In this document: positions 1-6,720 of the stretch, piece by piece
How the letters are laid out: each line of letters starts with the position of its first letter
How positions within the stretch are numbered: the stretch's first letter is position 1
Origin: Candidatus Avidehalobacter gallistercoris
Lineage (GTDB): Bacteria > Bacillota > Dehalobacteriia > UBA4068 > UBA4997
NCBI GenBank assembly: GCA_018715045.1
Contig: DVMH01000017.1
Coordinates: 1 to 43,253 of the forward strand
Reading direction: 5' to 3'
DNA: 43,253 nucleotides
Notes under the pieces: model-generated
What the model saw: only the letters and a program-made list of their open reading frames with translations
Database searches by the model: none
What the model was told of the DNA's origin: nothing
Made by a program: the position numbers and the translations under genes

Positions 1-20
1 CCGCTATCAACGAGTAATAT

Positions 21-183
21 TTGAATTGTTAACTAAAGTTAGGCTTATAAAGGTCTGCCGTGAGGGTTTTGCTCATGCCGAGGGGAAAGCTCTATTGGAC
101 AGCCGACAGTAACCTTTAAGTAATTTAAGAGCTTTATAAAAAATCGTCGTCTGAATTTCCGAGGGTTTGGGCGGCGATTTTTT
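21..183 (+). ncRNA. Candidate short structured transcript upstream of rpmG
   Basis: The first 300 bases hold no convincing gene. A weak promoter-like pair (TTGAAT at 21, TTATAA at 45, spacer 18) precedes about 125 bases ending in a good intrinsic terminator. Inside, AAAGCTCT (86-93) is a perfect complement of AGAGCTTT (128-135), AAAGGT (50-55) can pair with ACCTTT (112-117), and TGAG/CTCA closes a small hairpin at 61-75. This could be a small RNA, or a leader or tail of a gene lying left of the window. It matches no RNA family I recognise. Confidence 0.25.
139..183 (+). terminator. Intrinsic terminator before rpmG promoter
   Basis: A 13-pair stem with a few G-U pairs (139-151 with 170-182) ends in a T-run. 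It separates the rpmG operon from whatever lies upstream. Confidence 0.6.
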
Positions 184-220
184 ATGCCGAAAAATTTAGT
201 AGAATTTTCAGCAAAAGCCC

Positions 221-249
221 TTGTCAAGAGGAAACTTTTGTGTTATGAT
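221..249 (+). promoter_or_regulatory. SigA-type promoter of the rpmG-secE-nusG-rplKAJL operon
   Basis: TTGTCA (221-226), a 17-base spacer and TATGAT (244-249) match the housekeeping sigma consensus closely. The expected start is near 256, giving a leader of about 50 bases before rpmG. It lies just after the terminator at 139-183. Confidence 0.75.
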
Positions 250-307
250 ATGTAAGTATCACATTGTATACTTGGCTAAAAGTGTGCAGGTTTAGGAGGT
301 GGCACGG

Positions 308-457
308 ATGCGGGTAGCAATCACGCTGGCGTGCAGCGAGTGCAAAAATCGTAACTATATTACGACTAAGAACAAAAAAACCACGCCCGACCGGCTGGAA
401 ATCAAAAAGTATTGCCCTCATTGCAAAACTCATACCAGTCATAAGGAAACGAAGTAA
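308..457 (+). CDS. rpmG: 50S ribosomal protein L33
   Basis: Codes for a 49-residue L33, a small protein of the large ribosomal subunit near the E site. Cys9, Cys12, Cys36 and Cys39 form the zinc-ribbon pairs of the zinc-binding (C+) type, and the tail is basic. Length is standard. The start is ATG with AGGAGG at 294-299. It is the first gene of the operon and sits 38 bases before secE, the usual rpmG-secE-nusG order in Bacillota. It is short enough to be overlooked by ORF callers. Confidence 0.95.
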   Translation: MRVAITLACSECKNRNYITTKNKKTTPDRLEIKKYCPHCKTHTSHKETK

Positions 458-495
458 GCAAGCGAGGCTTTGATATTAAATAAGGAAGTGAGCAA

Positions 496-771
496 ATGGC
501 TGACGTTGACGCCAAGGTGACGAAAACTAAAGACGAAAAAAAGGCCGAGGCCAAAAAAACGGCGGAAAAGGCGGCTGCCAAAAAAGCTGCTGCCAAGTCT
601 CCCGGCTTCTTTAAGAGCGTTATGGTGGAGCTGAAAAAGGTGCACTGGCCGGATAAGGAAAAGGTCGTGAAATACACCGGCGTTGTATTCGGCGTGGTCA
701 TCGTGCTGGGCGCGGTAATCTGGCTGCTGGATACCGGATTTTCCGCTGCCGTTAGCCTTATTGTGGGCTGA
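496..771 (+). CDS. secE: Preprotein translocase subunit SecE
   Basis: SecE is the small essential membrane subunit of the SecYEG translocon. The 91-residue protein has a Lys/Ala-rich cytoplasmic N-terminus (about 1-35), the conserved amphipathic segment around FFKSVMVELKKVHWPDKEKV (38-58), and one transmembrane helix (about 62-82). This single-helix form is the usual Bacillota type. The Lys/Ala repeat-like N-terminal extension is longer than in minimal SecE proteins of about 60 residues. AAGGAAG precedes the ATG. The stop codon lies 11 bases before the nusG start, so the two are co-translated neighbours. Confidence 0.96.
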   Translation: MADVDAKVTKTKDEKKAEAKKTAEKAAAKKAAAKSPGFFKSVMVELKKVHWPDKEKVVKYTGVVFGVVIVLGAVIWLLDTGFSAAVSLIVG

Positions 772-782
772 AGGTGTTGGAT

Positions 783-1322
783 ATGGCTGAAAATCAAAAA
801 CAATGGTTTGTTGTCCACACTTATTCTGGCTATGAGAATAAGGTGAAAATGAATCTGGAACGCCGCACCGAAACGATGCACATGGAGGATTATATCTTCC
901 GCGTTATCGTGCCGATGGAAGATGAGGTGCAGGTGAAAGACGGTGTGCGTAAGGTCGTTAAACGCAAGGTCTATCCCGGTTATGTGATGGTCGAGATGGT
1001 GATGACCGACGATTCCTGGTATGTTGTTCGCAATACGTCTGGCGTGACTGGTTTTGTCGGCACGGGCGCGAAGCCGGTGCCACTGGCCGATAGTGAGGTG
1101 CAGAAAATTCTGCGCCATATGGGTTATGCCGACGCAGTGGTCAATCTTGATTACAGCGTTGGCGAGCAGGTGCGCGTGATCGACGGCTCCTTTGCGGGAG
1201 TCATTGGCACAGTGCAGGAGATCAATCAGGAAAAGAACCGCGTAAAGGTGCAGGTAGATATGCTGGGCAGTGTGGCCAGCGTCGATTTGGACTATCTGCA
1301 GCTTGAAAAGGTGAAGTTATAA
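783..1322 (+). CDS. nusG: Transcription termination/antitermination factor NusG
   Basis: NusG binds the RNA polymerase clamp through its NGN domain and couples transcription to ribosomes or Rho through its KOW domain. The 179-residue protein begins MAENQKQWFVVHTYSGYE, has the YPGYV motif at about 64-68 and NTSGVTGFVG near 85-94 in NGN, and a C-terminal KOW domain (about 124-178, with GEQVRV and FAGVIGTV). A GTG at 774 in frame would add three residues (M-L-D). I prefer the ATG at 783 because AAGGTG (771-776) then sits six bases upstream and the protein begins as usual for the family. Last gene before the L11-L1 section. Confidence 0.96.
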   Translation: MAENQKQWFVVHTYSGYENKVKMNLERRTETMHMEDYIFRVIVPMEDEVQVKDGVRKVVKRKVYPGYVMVEMVMTDDSWYVVRNTSGVTGFVGTGAKPVPLADSEVQKILRHMGYADAVVNLDYSVGEQVRVIDGSFAGVIGTVQEINQEKNRVKVQVDMLGSVASVDLDYLQLEKVKL

Positions 1323-1369
1323 TTTAGGGGTTTTCTCGGGCGGGCTGTTCTTTTGGCTTGTCTGAGTTA

Positions 1370-1411
1370 GTGGGAGAATCCTGCCAATCGGGGCGGGGTT
1401 CGCCATACCAC
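1370..1411 (+). promoter_or_regulatory. Putative L1-binding RNA element in the rplK leader
   Basis: The nusG-rplK gap contains GTGGGAG (1370-1376), a nine-pair inner stem (1377-1385 with about 1392-1400, three G-U pairs), and ATACCAC (1405-1411). The outer GTGG pairs with CCAC, leaving GAG opposite ATA. The same arrangement is found in the L1-binding arm of 23S rRNA (helices 76-77). L1 is known to repress the L11-L1 operon by binding such a mimic. The element ends ten bases before the rplK ribosome binding site, so repression could act on initiation. The sequence match is seen directly; binding is inferred. Confidence 0.65.
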
Positions 1412-1435
1412 ATTTTTATCGAGGAGGTGTCCAAA

Positions 1436-1861
1436 TTGGCTAAGAATGTTGTGGCAGTTATTAAATTGCAGATTCCGGCCGGTAAAGCAAACCCGGCGCC
1501 GCCCGTAGGCCCTGCTTTGGGTCAGCACGGCGTCAACATCATGGGCTTTTGTAAGGAGTTCAATGAACGCACCAAGAACGATGCAGGTATGATCATTCCT
1601 GCGGAGATTTCGGTCTATGAAGACCGCTCTTTCTCGTTCATTCTGAAAACTCCGCCCGCCGCTGTTCTGCTGAAGAAAGCCGCCGGTATCGAAACCGCTT
1701 CGGGCGAGCCGAACAAGAAAAAGGTCGGCACGGTCACCAAAGCGCAGATACGGGAAATTGCCGAGCATAAAATGCCCGACTTAAACGCTGCTTCAGTGGA
1801 AGCCGCCATGAAAATGGTGGAAGGCACGGCCCGCAGCATGGGTATCGTGGTGGCTGAATAA
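1436..1861 (+). CDS. rplK: 50S ribosomal protein L11
   Basis: L11 forms the GTPase-associated centre with 23S rRNA and L10/L12. The 141-residue protein is exactly the standard length and begins [22 protein letters not shown], with the Pro-rich linker region and [20 protein letters not shown] in the N-terminal domain. The C-terminal RNA-binding domain (about 70-141) contains [11 protein letters not shown]. The start is a TTG with GAGGAGGTG at 1421-1429; a longer in-frame ORF from 1358 overlaps the L1-type element and has no family support. A second L1-type element follows in the gap to rplA. Confidence 0.95.
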   Translation: MAKNVVAVIKLQIPAGKANPAPPVGPALGQHGVNIMGFCKEFNERTKNDAGMIIPAEISVYEDRSFSFILKTPPAAVLLKKAAGIETASGEPNKKKVGTVTKAQIREIAEHKMPDLNAASVEAAMKMVEGTARSMGIVVAE

Positions 1862-1910
1862 GCTGTGTTTGAAATCGTATTATTGGGCGGCTTAAAAAGC
1901 CGCATGACAA

Positions 1911-1942
1911 GTGGGAGGAGGCTTCGGTCGCCGTTATACCAC
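1911..1942 (+). promoter_or_regulatory. Second putative L1-binding RNA element, directly before rplA
   Basis: GTGGGAG (1911-1917) and ATACCAC (1936-1942) repeat the halves seen before rplK, with a short GC-rich apical part between them. ACCAC abuts the rplA ribosome binding site (AAAGGAGG, 1943-1950), so L1 bound here should block rplA translation directly. A separate perfect hairpin, GCGGCTT/AAGCCGC (1887-1903), lies just upstream with no T-run, so it is not a terminator. The resemblance to the 23S L1 site is seen; the function is inferred. Confidence 0.65.
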
Positions 1943-1958
1943 AAAGGAGGTTTGTATA

Positions 1959-2657
1959 ATGCCTAAGCATGGCAAAAAGTATACCGACGTGGCCAAAAGC
2001 TATGATCTGGCTAAGGTTTACGAGGTTGACGAAGCGCTTGGTCTGGTGAAGAAAAACGCCAAAGCCAAGTTTGATGAAACTGTGGAAATTGCTATCAAGC
2101 TGAACCTTGATCCCAGGCAGTCCGACCAACAGATTCGCGGCGCAGTAGTGCTGCCCAACGGCACCGGCGTGGAGCGTAAAGTGCTGGTTTTCGCCAAGGG
2201 TGATAAACTGAAAGAGGCCGAGGCTGCCGGAGCTGATTATGTGGGCTCTGAAGAGCTGGTGACCAAAATTCAGGGCGGTTGGTTTGATTTTGACGTGGCC
2301 ATCGCTACCCCGGATATGATGGGTGTGGTTGGTAAGATCGGCCGTCTGCTTGGCCCCAAGGGTCTGATGCCTAACCCCAAGACCGGCACTGTGACGATGG
2401 ATGTGGCTAAGGCCATTTCCGAGGTTAAGGCAGGCAAAATTGAGTATCGTTTGGATAAGGCGGCCAATGTGCATGCGCGTATCGGCAAGGCCTCGTTCAG
2501 CGTAGAACAGCTGGTGGGCAATTATACCACCCTGATGGAAACTATTATCAAGGCTAAGCCGGCTGCGGCAAAAGGTCAGTATATCAAGAATATTTCGGTA
2601 TCCTCGACCATGAGCCCGGGCGTTAAAATCAATGTTTTGAAGCCGCTTGGCAAGTAA
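1959..2657 (+). CDS. rplA: 50S ribosomal protein L1
   Basis: L1 forms the mobile stalk that helps eject deacylated tRNA from the E site, and it is the usual translational repressor of its own operon. The 232-residue protein is full length: [16 protein letters not shown] at the N-terminus, [22 protein letters not shown] in domain I, the domain II core around [22 protein letters not shown], and a C-terminal domain I return with [10 protein letters not shown]. The ATG at 1959 follows AAAGGAGG by eight bases. An upstream in-frame extension from 1911 would run through the RNA element and is rejected. Confidence 0.96.
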   Translation: MPKHGKKYTDVAKSYDLAKVYEVDEALGLVKKNAKAKFDETVEIAIKLNLDPRQSDQQIRGAVVLPNGTGVERKVLVFAKGDKLKEAEAAGADYVGSEELVTKIQGGWFDFDVAIATPDMMGVVGKIGRLLGPKGLMPNPKTGTVTMDVAKAISEVKAGKIEYRLDKAANVHARIGKASFSVEQLVGNYTTLMETIIKAKPAAAKGQYIKNISVSSTMSPGVKINVLKPLGK

Positions 2658-2683
2658 AAAACGCTTAAAACTCAGTAAACTCT

Positions 2684-2756
2684 TTGCCCAAGACAGTCGG
2701 TGCGAATGCATAAGCGCCCGTGGCGAAAGCCGCCGGGTCGCCAACCGAGGCGGAGA
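2684..2756 (+). promoter_or_regulatory. L10-type ribosomal protein leader
   Basis: The rplA-rplJ gap carries the conserved ends of the L10 leader family: CCAAGACAGTCGGTGC near 2688-2703 and CCAACCGAGG at 2741-2750, with CGGT/ACCG closing and a GC-rich internal hairpin between. In known members the L10-L12 complex binds this RNA to repress rplJL. An intrinsic terminator and a second stem follow before rplJ. Recognition is by remembered consensus, not by a covariance search. Confidence 0.65.
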
Positions 2757-2781
2757 CTTGCAGCATTTATGTGCATTTTAC

Positions 2782-2819
2782 AAGGCTCTCCGTTTTGGCG
2801 GGGAGCCTTATTGATTTTT
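2782..2819 (+). terminator. Terminator/attenuator between the L10 leader and rplJ
   Basis: AAGGCTCTCCG (2782-2792) pairs with CGGGGAGCCTT (2799-2809), 11 pairs with one G-U and a TTTTGG loop, followed by the T-rich TTGATTTTT. It lies after the L10 leader and before rplJ, so it may act as an attenuator limiting rplJL transcription. Confidence 0.6.
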
Positions 2820-2856
2820 GAGATACAATCAGACGCGAGAAATTCGCGTATCTCAA
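2818..2856 (+). promoter_or_regulatory. Nested inverted repeat abutting the rplJ ribosome binding site
   Basis: TTGAGATAC (2818-2826) is complementary to GTATCTCAA (2848-2856), and CGCGA (2834-2838) pairs with TCGCG (2844-2848) inside. The 3' arm runs directly into the Shine-Dalgarno AAGGAGGTG of rplJ. The 5' arm overlaps the T-run of the preceding terminator, so the two structures may compete. Confidence 0.4.
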
Positions 2857-2869
2857 GGAGGTGTGAGAT

Positions 2870-3439
2870 TTGAACAAAAAACCGCAGATGCTGGAAAAGG
2901 AAGCGCAAGTGGCGCAGCTTCAGACTTGGATGAAAGAAAGCGCGGCTATCGTGCTGGCAGATTACCGTGGCCTTACGGTGGCCGAGGATACTGAACTGCG
3001 TTCTGAATTGCGCAAGAACGAGATTGGTTATAAGGTGGCTAAGAACACTTTAATTAAGCGTGCCGCCAACAACCTGGAAATTACTGATTTGGACAGCTAT
3101 CTGGAAGGCCCCACCGTGTTGGCTTATGCCGCTGACCCGATTGCTATCAGTAAGATCCTTTCTAAGTTTGCTGAGGAGCATCAGGCGTTGGAGATCAAGG
3201 CCGGTTTGGTGGACGGCAAGATGGTGACGCTGGACGAGATCAAGGAGCTGGCCAAGATGCCCAGCCGCGAGGTTTTGCTGGGTCGTTTCCTCGGCTCTGT
3301 GCAGTCTTCGCTGTATGGTTTGGCTCGCGTTTTGGACGCTTTGCGCGAAAAGGCGGAAAAGGGCGAACCGCTGGTAGCTGAAGCCGCTCCTGTTGAAGCT
3401 CCGGCGGAAGCTGCTGAAGAAGCTGCTCCCGCTGAGTAA
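2870..3439 (+). CDS. rplJ: 50S ribosomal protein L10
   Basis: L10 anchors the L12 dimers on the large subunit at the base of the L7/L12 stalk. The 189-residue protein has the typical N-terminal half (KEAQVAQLQTWMKESAAIVL, DYRGLTVAEDTELR, KVAKNTLIKRA), then the L12-binding C-terminal helix (about 140-165). It ends in an Ala/Glu/Pro-rich tail of about 22 residues, longer than many L10 proteins. The start is TTG at 2870, six bases after AAGGAGGTG (2855-2863). The upstream region is heavily structured (L10 leader, attenuator, stem). rplL follows 69 bases downstream. Confidence 0.95.
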   Translation: MNKKPQMLEKEAQVAQLQTWMKESAAIVLADYRGLTVAEDTELRSELRKNEIGYKVAKNTLIKRAANNLEITDLDSYLEGPTVLAYAADPIAISKILSKFAEEHQALEIKAGLVDGKMVTLDEIKELAKMPSREVLLGRFLGSVQSSLYGLARVLDALREKAEKGEPLVAEAAPVEAPAEAAEEAAPAE

Positions 3440-3508
3440 GCCCGATACGGCTTGCTGAAAAATTTTATCAAAACTTAAAAATTATAGAAAGATGAGAGGT
3501 GCAAACCC

Positions 3509-3889
3509 ATGACTAAGATTGAAGAAATCATTGAAGCCATTGAAGGCATGTCTATTTTGGAGCTGAACGATTTGGTTAAGGCTGTTGAGGAGAAGTTTGG
3601 CGTTAGCGCAGCTCCTGTGGCTGTGGCTGGCATGGTTGCCCCCGCTGAGGGCGGCGCGGCTGCCGGCGGCGCTGAGCAGACCGAATTTGACGTTATTCTG
3701 GCTTCTGCCGGCGACAAGAAAGTTAACGTTATTAAAGTTGTGCGCGAGCTGACTGGTCTGGGCCTGAAAGAGTCCAAAGAGCTGGTTGACAACGCTCCGA
3801 AGCCGATTAAGGAGAAAGTGTCCAAGGAGGACGCTGAGGCTGCTAAGGCTAAGTTGGAAGAGGCCGGCGCTACTGTGGAACTGAAATAG
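3509..3889 (+). CDS. rplL: 50S ribosomal protein L7/L12
   Basis: L12 is the multi-copy stalk protein that recruits translation GTPases. The 126-residue protein shows the N-terminal dimerisation helices (about 1-30), the Ala/Gly-rich flexible hinge (about 34-55) and the globular C-terminal domain, including [28 protein letters not shown] and [18 protein letters not shown]. The ATG follows GAGAGGTG. In most bacteria rpoB comes next; here a strong terminator at 3951 ends the operon and rpoB lies about 24.5 kb away. Confidence 0.97.
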   Translation: MTKIEEIIEAIEGMSILELNDLVKAVEEKFGVSAAPVAVAGMVAPAEGGAAAGGAEQTEFDVILASAGDKKVNVIKVVRELTGLGLKESKELVDNAPKPIKEKVSKEDAEAAKAKLEEAGATVELK

Positions 3890-3950
3890 TTTCGGCTAAA
3901 CAGACGGAAGCAGTATGAGGATATCGCTTCTGTGAATATGATGTAAGACA

Positions 3951-3989
3951 CCCCACTGCAATCGTTAAGACTGCGGTGGGGTTTTGTTT
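3951..3989 (+). terminator. Terminator after rplL
   Basis: CCCCACTGCA (3951-3960) pairs with TGCGGTGGGG (3972-3981), ten pairs with one G-U, followed by TTTTGTTT. It ends the ribosomal operon and touches the stop codon of the convergent pgeF gene. The minus-strand reading lacks a T-run, so it acts mainly on the plus strand. Confidence 0.8.
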
Positions 3990-4818
3990 ATTTCAGCATT
4001 ATGACGGCGGCCTGACCGCCGCGCTTGCCGCCGGTTTTGCGGTGTGACCAATATTTATCCGGCAGACAGCAGGTGCATTCCGGCGAGAGGGCGATGTTAT
4101 CAGCCGGAACGCCGGCGGCTTGCAGGCGGAGGGAGTTGGCCAGCTTTAAATCGACGAGAAATTTTCCGCTTTCCATTGGGTCGTGCTTAATGCAGGGGGC
4201 GGCGCTTTGGCCGAAAGCAGCGAAAAGCGCGTCCGGCACGTCGCTGTGGGTGGAGAAACAGCAAGCGCCGATACCAGGTCCGATGGCGGCTTTTATGTTT
4301 TGGGGGGCGGCATGGTAGACCGCGGTCAGCTTTTGCACGCATTTGGCGGCGATATCAGCGGCGGTGCCGCGCCAACCAGCGTGTATGGCGGCGACGGCCG
4401 ACACGTCTTCTGCCCAGAGGAGGATCGGTATGCAGTCGGCGGAATAGCAGATGAGGGGGCGGCCGGGTATATTGGTGATCAATGCGTCGCATTCATACGG
4501 TGTGGGGCCGTCCAGCACCAGGCCTTCGTCTTCGGGCTGGGCGACGCGTATCTCGTCCTTATGTACCTGATGGGTAGAAACTAGGCGTCGTGCGTCGTAA
4601 CCGATGGCAGCGGCGAAACGCAGGTGATTCTGCCGCACATTCTCGTTGGAGTCCTGTTTATGGTCAAGGTTCAGACTGGCCTGCGCTCCACGGCTGACGC
4701 CTCCCAAACGGGTGGAAAAGCCGTGCAGCAGCCGGTTATCCTCAAGCAGACGAGAGATTTCCCAGACGACACCGTCTTTGGTTTTGGTTTGAAAGGCGGT
4801 GGACGATTGTTTTGGCAT
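3988..4818 (-). CDS. pgeF: Peptidoglycan editing factor / purine nucleoside phosphorylase, laccase-domain (YfiH/YlmD family)
   Basis: This family (once called polyphenol oxidase) includes enzymes with purine nucleoside phosphorylase and adenosine deaminase activity, and PgeF, which keeps L-Ser out of peptidoglycan in E. coli. The 276-residue protein carries the family signatures: STHQVHKD, CYSADCIPILLW, AAIHAGWRGTAADIA, and GPGIGACCF; the His and Cys residues in these motifs are the metal/active-site ligands. CTCC near the C-terminus also fits. A longer ORF reaches 4980, but the ATG at 4818 is preceded by GGAG and gives the normal length. It converges on rplL and diverges from the mreB-family gene. 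Confidence 0.9.
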   Translation of the reverse strand: MPKQSSTAFQTKTKDGVVWEISRLLEDNRLLHGFSTRLGGVSRGAQASLNLDHKQDSNENVRQNHLRFAAAIGYDARRLVSTHQVHKDEIRVAQPEDEGLVLDGPTPYECDALITNIPGRPLICYSADCIPILLWAEDVSAVAAIHAGWRGTAADIAAKCVQKLTAVYHAAPQNIKAAIGPGIGACCFSTHSDVPDALFAAFGQSAAPCIKHDPMESGKFLVDLKLANSLRLQAAGVPADNIALSPECTCCLPDKYWSHRKTGGKRGGQAAVIMLK

Positions 4819-4979
4819 GGTGATTCTCCTTTTTTGGCATAATGTATTTATTATATATTCTTGCACATTCTGTGATATCCTCCACGGGCTGAGGCAGGAG
4901 TTCGCCGCGAAATACCGAATAATATTAAGATTAAGCAATAATTTCAGCCTGCTCGCGGCTGCTGAACGGGGAATTGGCA

Positions 4980-6032
4980 ATGGGTTTTTTTAAGAAACTG
5001 TTTTTTGATTTTGGCACCAACATCGGCGTTGATCTGGGCACTGCCAATATTTTGATTTACGTTAAGAATAAAGGCATTGTGCTGAACGAGCCCTCGGTGG
5101 TGGCGTTATCCGAACAGACGAATGAGGTGATTGCCATCGGATCGGCGGCCAAGCGTATGCTGGGGCGGACGCCTGAGGGCATCGTGGCAGTGCGTCCCCT
5201 GCGTGAGGGCGTGATCGCTGATTATGATGTGACCGAGCAGATGCTGAAATTCTTTATTGAGCAGGCCTGCGGCAAAAACTGGATATTGAAGCCGCGCATT
5301 ATGGTCTGTATACCCTCTGGCGTGACAGCGGTGGAGGAACGTGCTGTGAAGCAGGCAGCGCAGCATGCTGGTGCGCGTGAAGCGTTTTTGATCGAGGAGC
5401 CGATGGCGGCGGCGATTGGCGCAGGCATGGACGTTTATTCGGCGAGCGGCAATCTCGTCTGCGACATCGGGGGAGGCACTACTGATGTTGCAGTTATCTC
5501 GCTGGGCGGCATTGTGACTAAAAACTCTCTCCGTGTGGGCGGGGATAAGCTTGACGAGTCCATCGTGCGCTATATCCGGCGGGAGCGCAGTCTGCTGATT
5601 GGTGAGCCGTGCGCTGAGGAGATCAAGATCAAGATCGGTACGGCTTATCTGAACGAGCACAATCGTGATAATTATGTTACCGTGCGCGGGCGCGATTTGG
5701 TGACCGGGCTGCCAAAAAGTATCAAGTTTTCTGCTGTGGAGTGCCACGAGGCCATTCAAGAGGTGTTGGATATGATCGTGGCCGCTATCCGCAAGGTTTT
5801 GGAGGAGACGCCGCCGGAGCTGGCAGGCGATATTGTAGACCGTGGCATGGTGCTGACCGGCGGCGGCTCGATGCTGGACGGTCTGCCCCGGCTGGTGGCT
5901 GAAAGTACCGGCTTGCATGTGTATCTGGCGGAAGACCCGGTGGCCTGTGTGGCAATCGGCACGGGCAAGTCGCTTTCTGTTATCGATCATTATGTTGAAG
6001 GGGCAAGCCTGCCTGCTAGACGGGCATTATAG
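4980..6032 (+). CDS. mreB: MreB/Mbl-family rod-shape actin
   Basis: This bacterial actin polymerises on the membrane and guides the elongasome during lateral wall synthesis. The 350-residue protein has the actin-fold ATPase motifs in order: phosphate-1 IGVDLGTANILIYV (about 15-28), phosphate-2 CDIGGGTTDVAVI (about 160-172), and the adenosine motif VLTGGGSMLDGLP. The N-terminal MGFFKKLFF segment is the membrane-binding amphipathic end. The ATG at 4980 is chosen over TTG at 4974 because it gives the family-typical start. mreC and mreD do not follow; the next gene is a copper-amine-oxidase-like-domain protein 20 bases on. Mbl and MreB cannot be separated here by eye. Confidence 0.9.
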   Translation: MGFFKKLFFDFGTNIGVDLGTANILIYVKNKGIVLNEPSVVALSEQTNEVIAIGSAAKRMLGRTPEGIVAVRPLREGVIADYDVTEQMLKFFIEQACGKNWILKPRIMVCIPSGVTAVEERAVKQAAQHAGAREAFLIEEPMAAAIGAGMDVYSASGNLVCDIGGGTTDVAVISLGGIVTKNSLRVGGDKLDESIVRYIRRERSLLIGEPCAEEIKIKIGTAYLNEHNRDNYVTVRGRDLVTGLPKSIKFSAVECHEAIQEVLDMIVAAIRKVLEETPPELAGDIVDRGMVLTGGGSMLDGLPRLVAESTGLHVYLAEDPVACVAIGTGKSLSVIDHYVEGASLPARRAL

Positions 6033-6052
6033 GGCAAGAAAGGGGTGCGGTT

Positions 6053-6610
6053 ATGCGTTGCTTGAAACGAAAAATGCTGCTTTGGCTGCTGCCGCTTTTC
6101 TTGCTGCTGCTGGCTGCCGCGCCCGGCTCTCAGGATGACCCGTTGGTGACAGCGGGCTGGGTGGAGCAATATGTGAATCAGCAGGCAGACAAATTGGAAT
6201 CCCGGCTGGATGTAGTGGCGGATACGCTGGACGGGCTGCTTGTGGTACGCCTGTGGATTGGCAAAAGCTATATGGAGCAGAATAGTGAACAGAAGCCGCT
6301 GGACGCTGCACCTTATGTGACGGCATCGGGGAGGAGTTATTTGCCGCTTCGGGCGCTTGGCGAGGCGGTGGGCGCGGAGTTTAAGTGGAACAGTGAACAG
6401 AAGCGTGTCACCTGCCTGAAAGACGGCACAGAGCTGGCCTTGCGAGTGGGCGGCAGTACTATAATGTTGAACGGCAAAGCGCAGACGATCGACGCGCCGC
6501 CGGAGATTGTGAACGGGCGGGTTTTTGTGCCTGTACGGGTTGTCGGCGAAAATCTGGGTTTTGCTGTGAACTGGCTCTCCGCCGAGAAGATGGTGGTGCT
6601 TACCTATTAA
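6053..6610 (+). CDS. Secreted protein with copper-amine-oxidase-like N-terminal domain
   Basis: The 185-residue protein has an N-terminal hydrophobic signal or anchor (about 8-24) after a KRK cluster. A short coiled segment (about 35-65) follows, then one copper-amine-oxidase N1-like domain (about 85-183). Family signatures are SYLPLRALGEAVGAEFKWN and GRVFVPVRVVGENLGFAVNW. Despite the name these domains are not oxidases; they are small extracellular alpha/beta modules common in Bacillota wall proteins. It begins 20 bases after the mreB-family gene, which suggests co-transcription and a wall-related role. The exact function is unknown. Confidence 0.75.
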   Translation: MRCLKRKMLLWLLPLFLLLLAAAPGSQDDPLVTAGWVEQYVNQQADKLESRLDVVADTLDGLLVVRLWIGKSYMEQNSEQKPLDAAPYVTASGRSYLPLRALGEAVGAEFKWNSEQKRVTCLKDGTELALRVGGSTIMLNGKAQTIDAPPEIVNGRVFVPVRVVGENLGFAVNWLSAEKMVVLTY

Positions 6611-6620
6611 TTTTAACCGA

Positions 6621-6649
6621 TTGTATTTATGGTAAAAATATGGTAAAAT
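6621..6649 (+). promoter_or_regulatory. SigA-type promoter of the LCP-wecG pair
   Basis: TTGTAT (6621-6626), a 17-base spacer and TAAAAT (6644-6649), about 70 bases before the LCP start. No terminator separates it from the preceding gene, so it is probably an internal promoter. Confidence 0.55.
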
Positions 6650-6720
6650 GTACGCAAGGCACAGTGTATAGCGGGATACGTGCGATGTATCAGCAGGTTA
6701 AAAAAATATGAGGGTGCGGT

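Noticed and set aside
1-307. tRNA-Trp gene, often found upstream of secE
   Set aside because: No cloverleaf or tRNA-like segments could be found in the 300 bases before rpmG.
1734-2744. 336-codon minus-strand frame opposite rplK-rplA
   Set aside because: Antisense to two confirmed ribosomal genes.
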